A stretch of DNA of 64,000 bases from DAITBA01 sp036824005 (GTDB taxonomy: Bacteria; Pseudomonadota; Gammaproteobacteria; Burkholderiales; Rhodocyclaceae): assembly GCA_036824005.1 (NCBI GenBank), contig DAITBA010000003.1, positions 151,842 through 215,841 of the forward strand, written 5' to 3'. The notes under the pieces were generated by a model that was not told the DNA's origin, made no database searches, and worked only from the letters and a program-made list of their open reading frames with translations. Each line of letters starts with the position of its first letter. Position 1 is the first letter of the stretch. Position numbers and translations under genes: made by a program. Below, piece by piece: positions 25,378 through 34,307 of this stretch.

Positions 25378-25440
25378 GTGGGCGTGCGAGGCAGGACGGC
25401 CCTCGTGCTCAGCGGTGTCGCCCGCGCCGCTTACCCGATT
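25378..25440 (+). pseudogene. Remnant of a patatin-like gene 5' end
   Basis: The stretch 25115-25463 (349 bases) holds no intact gene. At 25390-25435, 39 of 46 bases match the start of the patatin gene at 34453 with one three-base gap, and in the same frame the translation reads GRTALVLSGVARAAY against GRTALVLSGGGARAAY. The bases just upstream (25333-25350) also resemble the leader before 34441. Homology ends abruptly near 25436. Two glycines of the oxyanion motif are lost or changed, so the piece cannot encode a working lipase. Confidence 0.45.
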
Positions 25441-25463
25441 CCCACATTCCCATTACAGTCTTG

Positions 25464-26723
25464 TCAGAATTCGATCCTTCGTGTCGGCGGCGACGGCTCG
25501 AAGAACCCGCGCGTTTCGAATACCGATGGCGGAAAGCCGCTCCCGTCCGCACGCAAGTGGCGCTTGAGCACGAAATCGAATAGCAGCGGGCTGTACCGGC
25601 GGACCTCTTTCAGCACGGCGGCTTGGCCGGCGCCGATGAAGCCCCGATCCGTGAGATGCCGCATGGACACCAGCGGCACGATGCCCGGCAGGGGGTAGTC
25701 GGAGCCGTTCAGCAGGCGGGCATGCCAGTCGCTGCGGCCGAGCAGCTCGCGCAGGAAGGCGACGGGCCGGTTGGTCTGGGTGATGGCGGCGATGTCGCCG
25801 AACAGGCGCCCCTCGTAGCGCGGCTCGTCCATCAGGCGCGCGAACAAGCGAAAGCTTTCCACCGGCGGACCGTCCGGGCCGCGATCGAGATCCCGGTTCT
25901 CGCCCTGGGTCGCGCAGTGGGCGACCACCACGCGCACGCCGTGGTCCAGGGCGCGGCGCAGCCGCAGCGGGTTGTTCAGCTCGTCATCGGCTGCGAGCAG
26001 GGGATGCTCGGCACCGCCATGGCTGATCAGCGGCAGACCGAGCCGCGCCAGGGTTTCGTAGTAGCGGTCGCAACGCGGCGAGGCGGGGTCGATATTCATG
26101 GCCGAGGGCACCCACTTCACCGCCCGCGCTCTCTGGGCGGCGGCGCTCGCCAACGCCTGCACGCAGTCCTCGCGCCACGGGTGCACCGAGGCGATCCACT
26201 CGAAGTGTCGGGGGTGGCGCTGCGCGATCCGCGCCGCATGGGCGTTCGGCACGTGGATGACGGTGCGCGCCGGCACCGGCCGGCCCTGGGCATTGTGGTG
26301 CTGATCGAGCGCCATGAGCATGAGCCGCGTGGCCGGCGGCAGCCCGCCGTGGAGGAACACCAGCCGCTCGACGTAGGCTTCGTCCACGCGCCGGAGCCCG
26401 GCCGGCACGCATGCCCCATTGAAGAACAGTGCCGTGTGCGCGAACTCGAACGGGCGCCATGCCGTGAGCATGGCCGGATTGATCGACGCACCCGAACCGC
26501 TGTCGCCATTGCCCGCCAGATGCACGTGCATGTCCCAGACCCGGGCCGGGTCGAGCCCATCCCATGCCTGCTGCACCAGCTCGTGGCGTGCCAGGTGCTC
26601 GGGCAACGGCTCGTTGCCGCAGGGGTGCCACAGCCCGTCCTCGAAGCCGAGTCCGATGCCGCAGCCGCCCAGCGCGGCGCTGCTCAGGGCGACCGAGGCG
26701 GTAAGAAAACGGCGGCGGTCCAC
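25464..26723 (-). CDS. Amidohydrolase_2-type TIM-barrel hydrolase, exported
   Basis: This 419-residue protein starts at a GTG with twin-arginine-like MDRRRFLTAS, a hydrophobic stretch and a lipobox-like ALGGC, suggesting a Tat-exported lipoprotein. The barrel has HxH (MHVH, metal site), later H in ISHGGAEH, HCA in VVVAHCATQGENRDL and D in NGSDYPLPG, the order expected of amidohydrolases. Substrate is unknown; family members include metal-dependent decarboxylases and hydrolases. It is the last gene of the leftward metal block, 25 bases after DUF411, so it may be transcribed with it. Confidence 0.75.
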   Translation of the reverse strand: MDRRRFLTASVALSSAALGGCGIGLGFEDGLWHPCGNEPLPEHLARHELVQQAWDGLDPARVWDMHVHLAGNGDSGSGASINPAMLTAWRPFEFAHTALFFNGACVPAGLRRVDEAYVERLVFLHGGLPPATRLMLMALDQHHNAQGRPVPARTVIHVPNAHAARIAQRHPRHFEWIASVHPWREDCVQALASAAAQRARAVKWVPSAMNIDPASPRCDRYYETLARLGLPLISHGGAEHPLLAADDELNNPLRLRRALDHGVRVVVAHCATQGENRDLDRGPDGPPVESFRLFARLMDEPRYEGRLFGDIAAITQTNRPVAFLRELLGRSDWHARLLNGSDYPLPGIVPLVSMRHLTDRGFIGAGQAAVLKEVRRYSPLLFDFVLKRHLRADGSGFPPSVFETRGFFEPSPPTRRIEF

Positions 26724-26748
26724 CGGTCGCCTTCCGTGGCTGCGACGC

Positions 26749-27204
26749 TCACCACCGGTAGGGCGGGCGATAGCTCTCCAGCACGGTGGTGCGTCCCTGG
26801 GCGTCGAAGGCGAAGGCGGTGAAGGGCTGCGGATTCGGTCCTTCCATGCCGGGCGATCCCGGCGGCATCGAAGGCACCGACACGCCGACGACCTTCGGCC
26901 GCTCGGCGAGCAGCTTGCGGATGGCGCTCACCGGCACGTGGCCTTCCACCACGTAGCCGTCGACCACCGCCGTGTGGCAGCTCCCGTGGCGCTCGGGCAC
27001 CTGCAGGCGGCGCTTGATCCGGTCCAGTTCCTCGGGGTGCACGTCCTGCGCCTTGACCTGGAAGCCGTTGCGCTCGAGGTACCTGATCCACGCGCCGCAG
27101 CAACCGCAGGTCGGGCTTTTGTAGACGGTGACCGGCGGCGCGGCGAGGCCGGCGGTGGCGGCGAACAGCGCCGTCGTGGCGAGGGCTGTTTTCATGAAAC
27201 GCAT
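26749..27204 (-). CDS. DUF411 periplasmic metal-binding protein
   Basis: This 151-residue protein has a signal peptide (ending near LAAPP) and the DUF411 hallmark SPTCGCCGAWIRYLERNGF, with a CxCC cluster likely to bind copper or another soft metal. The conserved SCHTAVVDGYVVEGHVP follows. DUF411 proteins are commonly found beside copper or heavy-metal resistance genes. I chose ATG 27204, preceded by AGGAGC at good spacing. It lies between the small periplasmic gene at 27355 and the amidohydrolase, in the same direction as the efflux genes. Confidence 0.85.
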   Translation of the reverse strand: MRFMKTALATTALFAATAGLAAPPVTVYKSPTCGCCGAWIRYLERNGFQVKAQDVHPEELDRIKRRLQVPERHGSCHTAVVDGYVVEGHVPVSAIRKLLAERPKVVGVSVPSMPPGSPGMEGPNPQPFTAFAFDAQGRTTVLESYRPPYRW

Positions 27205-27250
27205 GTGCTTTGCTCCTGGGATACAAAATCTGCTCACCATAGAGACGGCA

Positions 27251-27310
27251 CAAAGGATCACACAGAGAAGAACTCTGTGCTATCTCTGTGTCTCTGTGCC
27301 TCTGTGGTTC
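27251..27310 (-). repeat. CACAGAGG-type short repeat array with hairpin
   Basis: Read on the minus strand this is a run of units such as ACCACAGAGG, CACAGAGA and CACAGAGAT, about every 9-10 bases. On the plus strand CACAGAG (27261-27267) and CTCTGTG (27273-27279) form a seven-base hairpin around AAGAA. It lies between the DUF411 gene and the 27355 gene. Related tracts are at 14068 and 58488. Confidence 0.7.
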
Positions 27311-27354
27311 ATGTTTTCTTGCAGCTTCCTCATACGCTGAAGCGCGCCGAGCGG

Positions 27355-27804
27355 TCAGTGGTTGTGGCCGGCATGACTGTCGGCCGCCTTTTTCGCCAGC
27401 GGCTCGAAGCGCGCCTGCTCCGTCTTGCCATCGGCGAAGGTCACGGCTACGACCACCTTCATGGCGGGGTCCGAGAGGTATTTGCCGGTGCCCTTGAGGC
27501 GGTTGTCGCCGTCGGGCGCGAGAGCGACGGTGGTCTTCTGTTTGCCGGCGAGCACGGTCGCCGTTCCTTTGGTGCCGGCGGACGGGATTTTTTTGTCGGC
27601 ATGGTCGGTGACATAGACCAGCACCGGATTGTCCCTTGCTTCCTTGGCGTCGCCGGCAACGACCAGTTCCAGGTGGTAAGCGCCGGCCATGCGCAGTTGG
27701 CCGCCGTTGGGTGCCTTCACCGTGTCCAGGTAGGCATCGTCATGGGCGAGCGCCGGCGCGCTGGCCAGAACCAGGGCGGCAAAGAGGGGTATCAGGGCTT
27801 TCAT
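27355..27804 (-). CDS. Small periplasmic protein of metal-efflux operon
   Basis: This 149-residue protein has a signal peptide (ending APALA) and mature N-terminal HDD, and ends in a His-rich tail SHAGHNH suited to metal binding. The middle is beta-rich (GGQLRMAGAYHLELVV, VYVTDHADKKI) and resembles small periplasmic proteins often found next to CzcCBA-like pumps. I know no formal name. It follows the RND pump by about 30 bases in the same direction, so it is probably part of the operon, perhaps as a periplasmic metal chaperone or sink. Confidence 0.7.
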   Translation of the reverse strand: MKALIPLFAALVLASAPALAHDDAYLDTVKAPNGGQLRMAGAYHLELVVAGDAKEARDNPVLVYVTDHADKKIPSAGTKGTATVLAGKQKTTVALAPDGDNRLKGTGKYLSDPAMKVVVAVTFADGKTEQARFEPLAKKAADSHAGHNH

Positions 27805-27835
27805 CGTTGCACTCCTTTTATGGTCGATAGACTGA

Positions 27836-30800
27836 TCAATAGGCTTCGTCGGTTCGTTGGGCGAGCAGGCGTTCCAGCGGCTTACGCCCCCAACGGTGGA
27901 ACATGACCGGCGTAACGACGGTGTCGAGCAGGGTCGAGCTGACCAGTCCGCCGAAGATCACCACCGCCACCGGATGCAGAATCTCCTTGCCCGGCGCGTC
28001 CGCCGCCAGCAGCAGCGGCACCAGAGCGAAGGCGGCCACCAGCGCGGTCATCAGCACCGGCGTCAGACGCTCCAGCGAACCGCGCACGATCATCGGTTTG
28101 CCGAATGCCTCGCCCTCGAAGGCGCACAGGTTGATGTAGTGGCTGATTTTGAGGATGCCGTTGCGCGTGCTGATGCCGGCGAGCGTGACGAAGCCCACCA
28201 GCGCCGCCACCGACAGGGGCTGACCGGAGAGCCACAGCGCGACGACGCTGCCCACCAATGCCAGGGGAATGTTGCCCATGATCATCAGTGCCAGCACCGT
28301 CGAACGGTAGCGGGCATAGAGCACCAGGAAGATCAGCGTCAGCGAGATCAGCGACAGCCAGGTGATCAGGGCCTGGGCTTCCTCCTGGGCCTGGAACTGT
28401 CCCTCGAGGGAAGTGAAATAGCCTTCCGGCAGTGGCTTGGCCGCGACCGCGGCGCGGATATCGGCGACGATGGCGGCCAGATCGCGCCCGTTGCTGTTGC
28501 CGGAGATGACGATGCGGCGTCGGCCGTTGTCCCGGCTCACCTGGTTCGGCCCGTCGCCCTCCTCCAGTCTGGCGAGCAGCGACAGCGGTACGCGACCGGC
28601 GGGGGTTTCGATCAGCAGCGCGCCCAGCTTCTGGATGCCGCGCTCCGAATCGGGTAGCCGCACCAGCAGGTCGAAGCGGCGGTTGCCTTCGATGATCTGC
28701 GCCACGCGCTCGCCGTCCACCATGGTCTGCAGCGACTTGAGCACCACCGCCGGCGAGACCCCGTAACGCGCCGTCGCGGCATGATCCAGCTCGATCTTGA
28801 GCTGCGGGATCAGCACCTGCTTCTCGACCGCCAGGTCGGTGAGCCCGTCGATGTCCGACAGGCGTTCGCGCAGATCGGCGGCCAAAGCGCGCAGGGTGTC
28901 GAGATCGTCGCCAAAGATCTTGAGCGCAATCTGGGCGCGCACACCGGAGAGCAGATGGTCCAGGCGGTGAGAGATCGGCTGGCCGATGGAGATCGAAGCG
29001 GGCAGCGCTGCGAGACGGGTGCGCAGGTCCTGCAGCACCACCTCGCGCGGCCGCGCCGAGGCCTTGAGATCGACGTCCAGCTCCGAGTAATGTACCCCCT
29101 CGGCATGCTCGTCCAACTCGGCGCGCCCGGTGCGCCGGCCGACTTTCACCACCTCGGGCACTTCGAGGATCACCTTTTCGGCGAGCTCGCCGACGCGGTT
29201 GGACTCACTCAGGGAAGCGCCGGGATTGAGCAGGGCGTTGATGGTCAGCGTGCCCTCGTTGAAGGGGGGCAGGAACGAGCGCGCGAAGAAGGGCACCGCC
29301 GCCGCCGCCAGCGCGATGGCAATCAACGCCGCGCCGAGCACCACGCCGGCATGATCGAACGACCAATGCAGCACCTTCGTGTCCCAGGCCTTGAGCTTCG
29401 TCACCAGCGGACTGTCGCCGTGGCCCAGCCGTTTCATGCGCGGCAGCAGGTAATAGGCGAGCACCGGCGTGAGAGTCACCGAGACCACCATGCTGGCGAG
29501 AATGGAAACGATGTAGGCGACGCCGAGCGGTGCGAACAGCCGGCCCTCCATGCCCGGCAGTGCGAACAGGGGCACGAAGACCAGCACAATGATGAGCGTG
29601 GCATAGACGATGGCCGAGCGCACTTCCAGTGTCGCGTCGGCGATGACCGAAAGCACGGGCCGGGGCTGTGTGCCGGCGTGATTCTGTTTCAGCCGCCGGA
29701 GGACGTTCTCGACGCCGACCACGGCATCGTCCACCAGTTCGCCGATGGCGATCGCCAGGCCGCCCAGCGTCATGGTGTTGATCGACAGACCGAAGTAGCG
29801 GAACACCACGATGGTGACGAGAATCGACACCGGAATGGCGGTCAGCGAGATGAAGGTGGTGCGGAAATTGAGCAGGAACAGGAACAGGACGACGGTCACC
29901 AGGATGGCGCCGTCGCGCAGTGCTTCCTCCACGTTGGCGATGGAGGCCTCGATGAAGGCGGCTTGCTTGAACAGAATTTCCGGTCTGGCCAGCCCCGCCG
30001 GCATCGCCTTGCCGATGTCATCGAGGGCGGACTCGATGGCGCGGGTCAGCCTGACCGTGTCCGTGCCAGGCTGTTTCTGCACGGAGACGATCACGGCAGG
30101 CCTGGCGTTGAAGCTGGCGTCGCCACGCTTGACGCCGGCAGCGAAACGCACGTCGGCCACCTGCCGCAGCAGGATGGGCTGGCCGTTTCTGGCTGTGAGC
30201 GCCAGGTTCTGCAGGTCCTCCAGCCGCGACGTGCGGCCGATGTTGCGGATCAGGAACTCGGCCGCGCCGCGCTCGAGGAAGCCGCCGCTTGTGTTGGCGG
30301 CGAAGCCGCGCAGCGCCGCCTCGATGCCCTCCAGGCTCAGTTCGAGCGCGCGCATCTGCGCCACGTTCGGCTCGACGCGATACTGCTTGACTTCGCCGCC
30401 GATCGGAATCACCTGCGCCACGCCCGGCACCGTCAGCAGCCGCGGCCGTACCACCCAGTCGGCATACTCGCGCACCTGCATGGGACTGACCCGGGCGGGA
30501 TCGGCGGGCAGGGCGATGAGCATGATCTCGCCCATGATGGAACTGATCGGCCCCATCTGTGGCGTGATGCCTTCGGGCAACTGCTCGCGCACCAGCGCCA
30601 GCCGCTCGGCGACCTGCTGGCGGTTGAGATAGATGTCCGAGCCCCAGTCGAACTCGACGAAGACGATCGACAGCCCGATGCCGGAGACCGAGCGCACCCG
30701 CGTCACGCCGGGCATGCCGTTCATGGCCGACTCGACGGGGAAGGTGACGAGCTGCTCGACCTCCTCCGGGGCCATGCCGCCGGCCTCGGTCATGAGCGTC

Positions 30801-30940
30801 ACGGCGGGCTTGTTGAGATCGGGGAAGACGTCCACCGGCAACCGGCGCAGGTTGGCCGCACCGTAGGCGATAAGCAGAAGCGCGCCGACGAGCACCAGCA
30901 GGCGCTGCTTCAGACTGTGCTGAATGATCCAGTCGAACAT
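27836..30940 (-). CDS. czcA: Heavy-metal efflux RND pump (CzcA/CusA family)
   Basis: This 1034-residue inner-membrane proton antiporter exports metal ions from periplasm or cytoplasm through a tripartite complex. It has the HME-RND N-terminus (RRLPVDVFPDLNKP), twelve predicted TM helices and two large periplasmic loops. The TM4 motif is AIGELVDDAVVGVEN (398-412). As I recall the HME scheme, this resembles the HME3-like group rather than the Zn/Co/Cd group (DFGxIVDGAVVxVEN) or the Cu/Ag group (AIGxxVDAAxVMIEN). The metal is therefore not settled. Its ATG is two bases after the adaptor stop. Partners are the adaptor (30943), the TolC-like protein (32636) and CzcI-like protein (33924). Confidence 0.9.
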   Translation of the reverse strand: MFDWIIQHSLKQRLLVLVGALLLIAYGAANLRRLPVDVFPDLNKPAVTLMTEAGGMAPEEVEQLVTFPVESAMNGMPGVTRVRSVSGIGLSIVFVEFDWGSDIYLNRQQVAERLALVREQLPEGITPQMGPISSIMGEIMLIALPADPARVSPMQVREYADWVVRPRLLTVPGVAQVIPIGGEVKQYRVEPNVAQMRALELSLEGIEAALRGFAANTSGGFLERGAAEFLIRNIGRTSRLEDLQNLALTARNGQPILLRQVADVRFAAGVKRGDASFNARPAVIVSVQKQPGTDTVRLTRAIESALDDIGKAMPAGLARPEILFKQAAFIEASIANVEEALRDGAILVTVVLFLFLLNFRTTFISLTAIPVSILVTIVVFRYFGLSINTMTLGGLAIAIGELVDDAVVGVENVLRRLKQNHAGTQPRPVLSVIADATLEVRSAIVYATLIIVLVFVPLFALPGMEGRLFAPLGVAYIVSILASMVVSVTLTPVLAYYLLPRMKRLGHGDSPLVTKLKAWDTKVLHWSFDHAGVVLGAALIAIALAAAAVPFFARSFLPPFNEGTLTINALLNPGASLSESNRVGELAEKVILEVPEVVKVGRRTGRAELDEHAEGVHYSELDVDLKASARPREVVLQDLRTRLAALPASISIGQPISHRLDHLLSGVRAQIALKIFGDDLDTLRALAADLRERLSDIDGLTDLAVEKQVLIPQLKIELDHAATARYGVSPAVVLKSLQTMVDGERVAQIIEGNRRFDLLVRLPDSERGIQKLGALLIETPAGRVPLSLLARLEEGDGPNQVSRDNGRRRIVISGNSNGRDLAAIVADIRAAVAAKPLPEGYFTSLEGQFQAQEEAQALITWLSLISLTLIFLVLYARYRSTVLALMIMGNIPLALVGSVVALWLSGQPLSVAALVGFVTLAGISTRNGILKISHYINLCAFEGEAFGKPMIVRGSLERLTPVLMTALVAAFALVPLLLAADAPGKEILHPVAVVIFGGLVSSTLLDTVVTPVMFHRWGRKPLERLLAQRTDEAY

Positions 30941-30942
30941 GA

Positions 30943-32100
30943 TCAGCGCACCTGGGACAGCGCCGCGGCGCCTTGCACCACCACCCGCTCGCCGCCCCTG
31001 AGCCCTTCGGTCACCACGACCCGTTCGGCGTCCAGAGGTTCGGCACGCACCCGGCGCGGGCTGAAGCGCTCCGCCGATTCGCTTATCCAGACCAGATGCT
31101 CGCCGCTGCCCGACCGGGTGAGTGCGGCGACGGGCAGCGCCGCACCCTTGCGCAACTCGCGCGTCGCGGCGAATACCTTCAGCGGCTGCCCGACGACCAG
31201 CGGTGGAAGCGGCGGCACGATGCGGAAGCTGAGCGGCAGCGCCTGCTCGCGCAGGCTGCGTCCGCCGCCGACGAAGTCGAGCTTGAGCACTTGACCGGCG
31301 ACGGCGGCGGTTGCGGAGGTCAGTCCGCTGGCCAGCGCCGGGTCATAGGCCAGGGCTTCGACCATCAGGCGCTTGGGATCGACGATTTCGAACAGCACTT
31401 CGCGCGCCTCGACCACCTGGCCGGTCAGCGCGTTGGCGACGCTGATGACGCCCGACGCCGGCGCCACCAGCGTTTCGCGGTTGGTCAGGCTGGCACCGAT
31501 GGCGGCGCGCCGTTCCTGGAGACCTTCCACTTCCAGGCGTGCCGCCTCGATCTCGCGCCGGGGCACGCTGCCTTCCAGTTGCTGCAGGCGCGCATGGCGA
31601 CGTTTTGCCAGTTCCAGCGCGGTGGCGAGTTCCGTCAGCTGCGCCTGCTGTCGGGAGCGCTCGATGGGATCCTCGATGTGGCGGACGTAGGCCAGCACCT
31701 GACCCTTGGCGACATCCTGGCCGACCACCGCCAGACCCTTCGGCCCGGGCTCCACGCGGCCGGACTGGGCCGCCTGGACGCGCCCGCCGGCGTTGGGGTC
31801 GGTGACGACCCGGCCGTTCAGCTCGATGCCGCGGGCGTGCTCGGCGATGGCGGCGAGCGTCGTGCGCAGGGCGAGGCGGCGCTGGGTCGGTTTGGGCAGG
31901 AGCACGCTGCCGTCGGCGAGACGCTGCGGCGATTCACCATCGCCGACGATGGCGGCTGCCTTCTCCTGTGTCGCGATCTGCCCGGGCGTGCGCTTCGCTG
32001 CCTTTGCCGCATCGCCGTGGTCTTCATCACCGTGGCCGAGCGCAGCGGCCGCGGCCAGCGCCAGCGCGGCCGCGAGCAAACTTCTCGAATGACGGCTCAT
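30943..32100 (-). CDS. czcB: RND efflux periplasmic adaptor (CzcB-type)
   Basis: This 385-residue membrane fusion protein joins the RND pump to the outer-membrane channel. It has a signal peptide (LAAAAALG), a short His-rich mature start (HGDEDHGDAAKAA), a barrel-sandwich half (ELNGRVVTDPNAGGRVQA), a helical hairpin (about 140-205) and the second lipoyl half (ETLVAPASGVISV). I choose ATG 32100; the open frame continues upstream but only overlaps the previous gene. Its start overlaps the stop of the 32097 gene by four bases, and its own stop abuts the pump gene, so the genes are tightly coupled. Confidence 0.88.
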   Translation of the reverse strand: MSRHSRSLLAAALALAAAAALGHGDEDHGDAAKAAKRTPGQIATQEKAAAIVGDGESPQRLADGSVLLPKPTQRRLALRTTLAAIAEHARGIELNGRVVTDPNAGGRVQAAQSGRVEPGPKGLAVVGQDVAKGQVLAYVRHIEDPIERSRQQAQLTELATALELAKRRHARLQQLEGSVPRREIEAARLEVEGLQERRAAIGASLTNRETLVAPASGVISVANALTGQVVEAREVLFEIVDPKRLMVEALAYDPALASGLTSATAAVAGQVLKLDFVGGGRSLREQALPLSFRIVPPLPPLVVGQPLKVFAATRELRKGAALPVAALTRSGSGEHLVWISESAERFSPRRVRAEPLDAERVVVTEGLRGGERVVVQGAAALSQVR

Positions 32101-32639
32101 CGCTTTTCCCCCGGGTGCCGGCGGCGCAGCAGAAGGACCCCGCCAAGCAGTACGATGACGCCGCCGGCTGCCGCCAGCGCCCCCGCGGACCATGACGATC
32201 CGCTCGCACCGGACGGGGCGGCGACGGGCGCGGCCACCTCCAGGGTAGCGCTCAACAGGTCGGTGAGTTCGCCCGCTTCCACCGAGAACACGAGCGGATG
32301 CTTGCCCGGCTGCACCAGCGGACCGACAGGGAGCGCGTAGCTGCCTTCGCCGACCTGCTGTGCCAGCGCCTTGAAGGTGCCGCTTTCCGCCTCCAGCCTG
32401 GCGTCGTTGATCGGCTCGTTGCTGGCGTAACGATCGAGATGGACGATCAGCCGTTCGCCCTGCAGTACCGCGAGCAGTTGCACCTCGGACGTATTCGCCT
32501 CGACCCGCGGCGCCAGCGCCTGCGCTACTGGGGGCGGCGGGGCGTCGTGGTCGTGGCCTTCGTGGGCGCGTAAGGGCAATGGCATCAGGGCCGCGGTTGC
32601 GAGAAGGACCGTCGCCAGTAGTCTCGGTGCCGTAGTCAT
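32097..32639 (-). CDS. Small His-rich membrane-anchored protein inside efflux operon
   Basis: This 180-residue protein has a signal peptide (LPLRA), a mature His cluster (HEGHDHD), a beta-rich middle (EVQLLAVLQGERLIVHLDRY) and one C-terminal membrane anchor (about 150-170) with a basic cytoplasmic end LRRRHPGEKR. I do not recognise a named family, though its N-terminal motif resembles the His-rich start of some efflux adaptors. It is inserted between the TolC-like and adaptor genes with four-base overlaps on both sides, an unusual position that suggests a dedicated, co-translated subunit. Confidence 0.75.
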   Translation of the reverse strand: MTTAPRLLATVLLATAALMPLPLRAHEGHDHDAPPPPVAQALAPRVEANTSEVQLLAVLQGERLIVHLDRYASNEPINDARLEAESGTFKALAQQVGEGSYALPVGPLVQPGKHPLVFSVEAGELTDLLSATLEVAAPVAAPSGASGSSWSAGALAAAGGVIVLLGGVLLLRRRHPGEKR

Positions 32640-33820
32640 GGCAGTACTCCAAAGGCTTGGTTGACGCGACCCTGGGCGGCGATGAGGGCCAGCCGTGCCC
32701 GCTCTGCGGCGCGGTGGGCATCGTAATGGGCAGCCTGGGCTCGCAAGAGGGTGCTGAGGTCGCTCTCACCGAGCTGATACGCCTTGAGCGCCAGGGAAAG
32801 ATTGTCGGCGGCCAGTGCGCGCCGGGATTCGGCGAGGTCCTGCTGCTGGCGGGCGGTGTCCACCTCGCGTCGGGCCTTCTCCTGCTCCAGCGACACCTTC
32901 AACTCCGCTTGGCGCAGCGCGGCACGCGCCTGCTCCGATTCGGCCTGGGCAGCGGCAATCTGCGCCTGGGTCCGCGGCGTTCTGGAGAAGGGCAAGCGCA
33001 CCCGCACGCCGATGCTGTTCGCGTAAGTTTCATTGAAATCCGCGCGCTCGCGTCGCACCAGCAGCGAGATCTCCGGGTGCTCCCGTGTCGCCGCTTGCGT
33101 TGCGCGCACCCGGGCATCGGCAGCCGCGGCGCTGGATCGGGCCATGGCGATGGCGGGGGCTTCCTGCTCCGGTGCGCCGACCGGCCGCTCGGCGGGCAGG
33201 TCGCCGCGGATCTCCAGCCCGGTGAGGGCGCGCAGCGTCAGGTCCGTCTCCAACTCCTTGCTCTGCGCTTCGGCCAGCGCCGATTGCGCGCCGAGCTGCT
33301 CGCTGCGCGCCAGGTTGGCGTCGAAGCGCGACACTTCACCGACTTGCAGACGCCGCTGCACGTCGGCTTCCAGCCTGGCCGCAGTCTCCAGCCGATCGCG
33401 TGCCAGCGCGGTCTCGCCCCGGGCCAGGCTCAGTGCATGCCATGCGTCACGCACCTCGCCCGTCAGTGCCAGGCGCAGCGCCGTGCGCTGCGCTTCCAGC
33501 TCTGCGGATTCGCGCTCGGCCAAGCTCTGTTGGACGCTGCGCTGACCGGGCAGCCACAGGGGCATGCCAATCTCCGCCTCGTATTCCTGCTGTCCGTGAT
33601 TGCGGTTGAGGCGGTCATTGCGGTTGCCGAGCGTCAGCGCGCCGGGGCCGGCGAACCACGCCTGCGCGGCTTGCCGCTTCGCATCCAGCTCCACGATCCG
33701 ACCATCCAGCAGGCGCGCCTGGGGATGGCGCGACCAGGCAGCATCGACGGCCTCGCGCAGGCTCTGCGCGCCAGCCACGCCCGATGCCAGGGCGAATAGC
33801 AGTGAAATGATCAGTCGCAT
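32636..33820 (-). CDS. czcC: TolC-family outer-membrane efflux protein (CzcC-type)
   Basis: This 394-residue outer-membrane channel has a signal peptide (ASGVAGA), two long helical repeats with heptad-like Ala/Glu/Arg-rich segments (about 80-130 and 290-350) and the TolC-like ending AYQLGESDLSTLLRAQ. It lets the RND pump expel metal across the outer membrane. I choose ATG 33820, with AGAGGA upstream, over a TTG six codons earlier. Its stop overlaps the start of the 180-residue membrane protein by four bases. Confidence 0.87.
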   Translation of the reverse strand: MRLIISLLFALASGVAGAQSLREAVDAAWSRHPQARLLDGRIVELDAKRQAAQAWFAGPGALTLGNRNDRLNRNHGQQEYEAEIGMPLWLPGQRSVQQSLAERESAELEAQRTALRLALTGEVRDAWHALSLARGETALARDRLETAARLEADVQRRLQVGEVSRFDANLARSEQLGAQSALAEAQSKELETDLTLRALTGLEIRGDLPAERPVGAPEQEAPAIAMARSSAAAADARVRATQAATREHPEISLLVRRERADFNETYANSIGVRVRLPFSRTPRTQAQIAAAQAESEQARAALRQAELKVSLEQEKARREVDTARQQQDLAESRRALAADNLSLALKAYQLGESDLSTLLRAQAAHYDAHRAAERARLALIAAQGRVNQAFGVLP

Positions 33821-33923
33821 CGCGTCCTCTCGTTGCAAAGAACCGCGCAGGCGGACGACGCGACAAGGATGCTACATGCGTAGCAGCAAATGCGAATCTG
33901 CTAATGGATGCCGCGCGCCCGTA

Positions 33924-34289
33924 TCAGACGGCGCTCGGCAAGGGTGGCCGTTGTGGCTGCTGAGGTATGACGGATGTCAGGGATCGGTCGGAGCGCGTCG
34001 GCGCCGCGTCGCCGTCCAACGATAATGCCCGGCCAGGCGTCACGGGCAGAAAGCCGGCACAGGCCAGGTGGCAGAGATCACACTTGTCGCAGTTGAGGGA
34101 ACCGGAATCGTGGCTCACCCGGTCGTCGCCGGCGTCGTGCCGATGCATGGCGTGGGCATCGGCATGGTGGTGCTGCGACAGTGTCTCCTGATTGGCAGTC
34201 GCGGCATGTTTGCAGAACGGCATGACGATACCGGCCCATACCTGCAGCGGCAGCAGGAGCATCAGGGCCAGGGCAACGAGCCGTCTCAC
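33924..34289 (-). CDS. CzcI-like small periplasmic protein
   Basis: This 121-residue protein has a signal peptide (PLQVWA) and a Cys/His-rich body: CKH, QHHHADAHAMHRHD and CDKCDLCHLAC. It ends in a Pro-rich tail (QQPQRPPLP). This pattern and its place as first gene before czcC match CzcI of the Cupriavidus czc cluster, a small protein thought to modulate metal resistance. The role is inferred from order and composition. Two inverted repeats lie just upstream of its start. Confidence 0.7.
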   Translation of the reverse strand: MRRLVALALMLLLPLQVWAGIVMPFCKHAATANQETLSQHHHADAHAMHRHDAGDDRVSHDSGSLNCDKCDLCHLACAGFLPVTPGRALSLDGDAAPTRSDRSLTSVIPQQPQRPPLPSAV

Positions 34290-34307
34290 GATCCGATTTT
34301 CCTTTTC

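Noticed and set aside
28781..31294. 837-codon open frame on the plus strand
   Set aside because: Antisense to czcA and czcB with His/Gln-rich composition typical of shadow frames; no family resemblance or ribosome-binding site.
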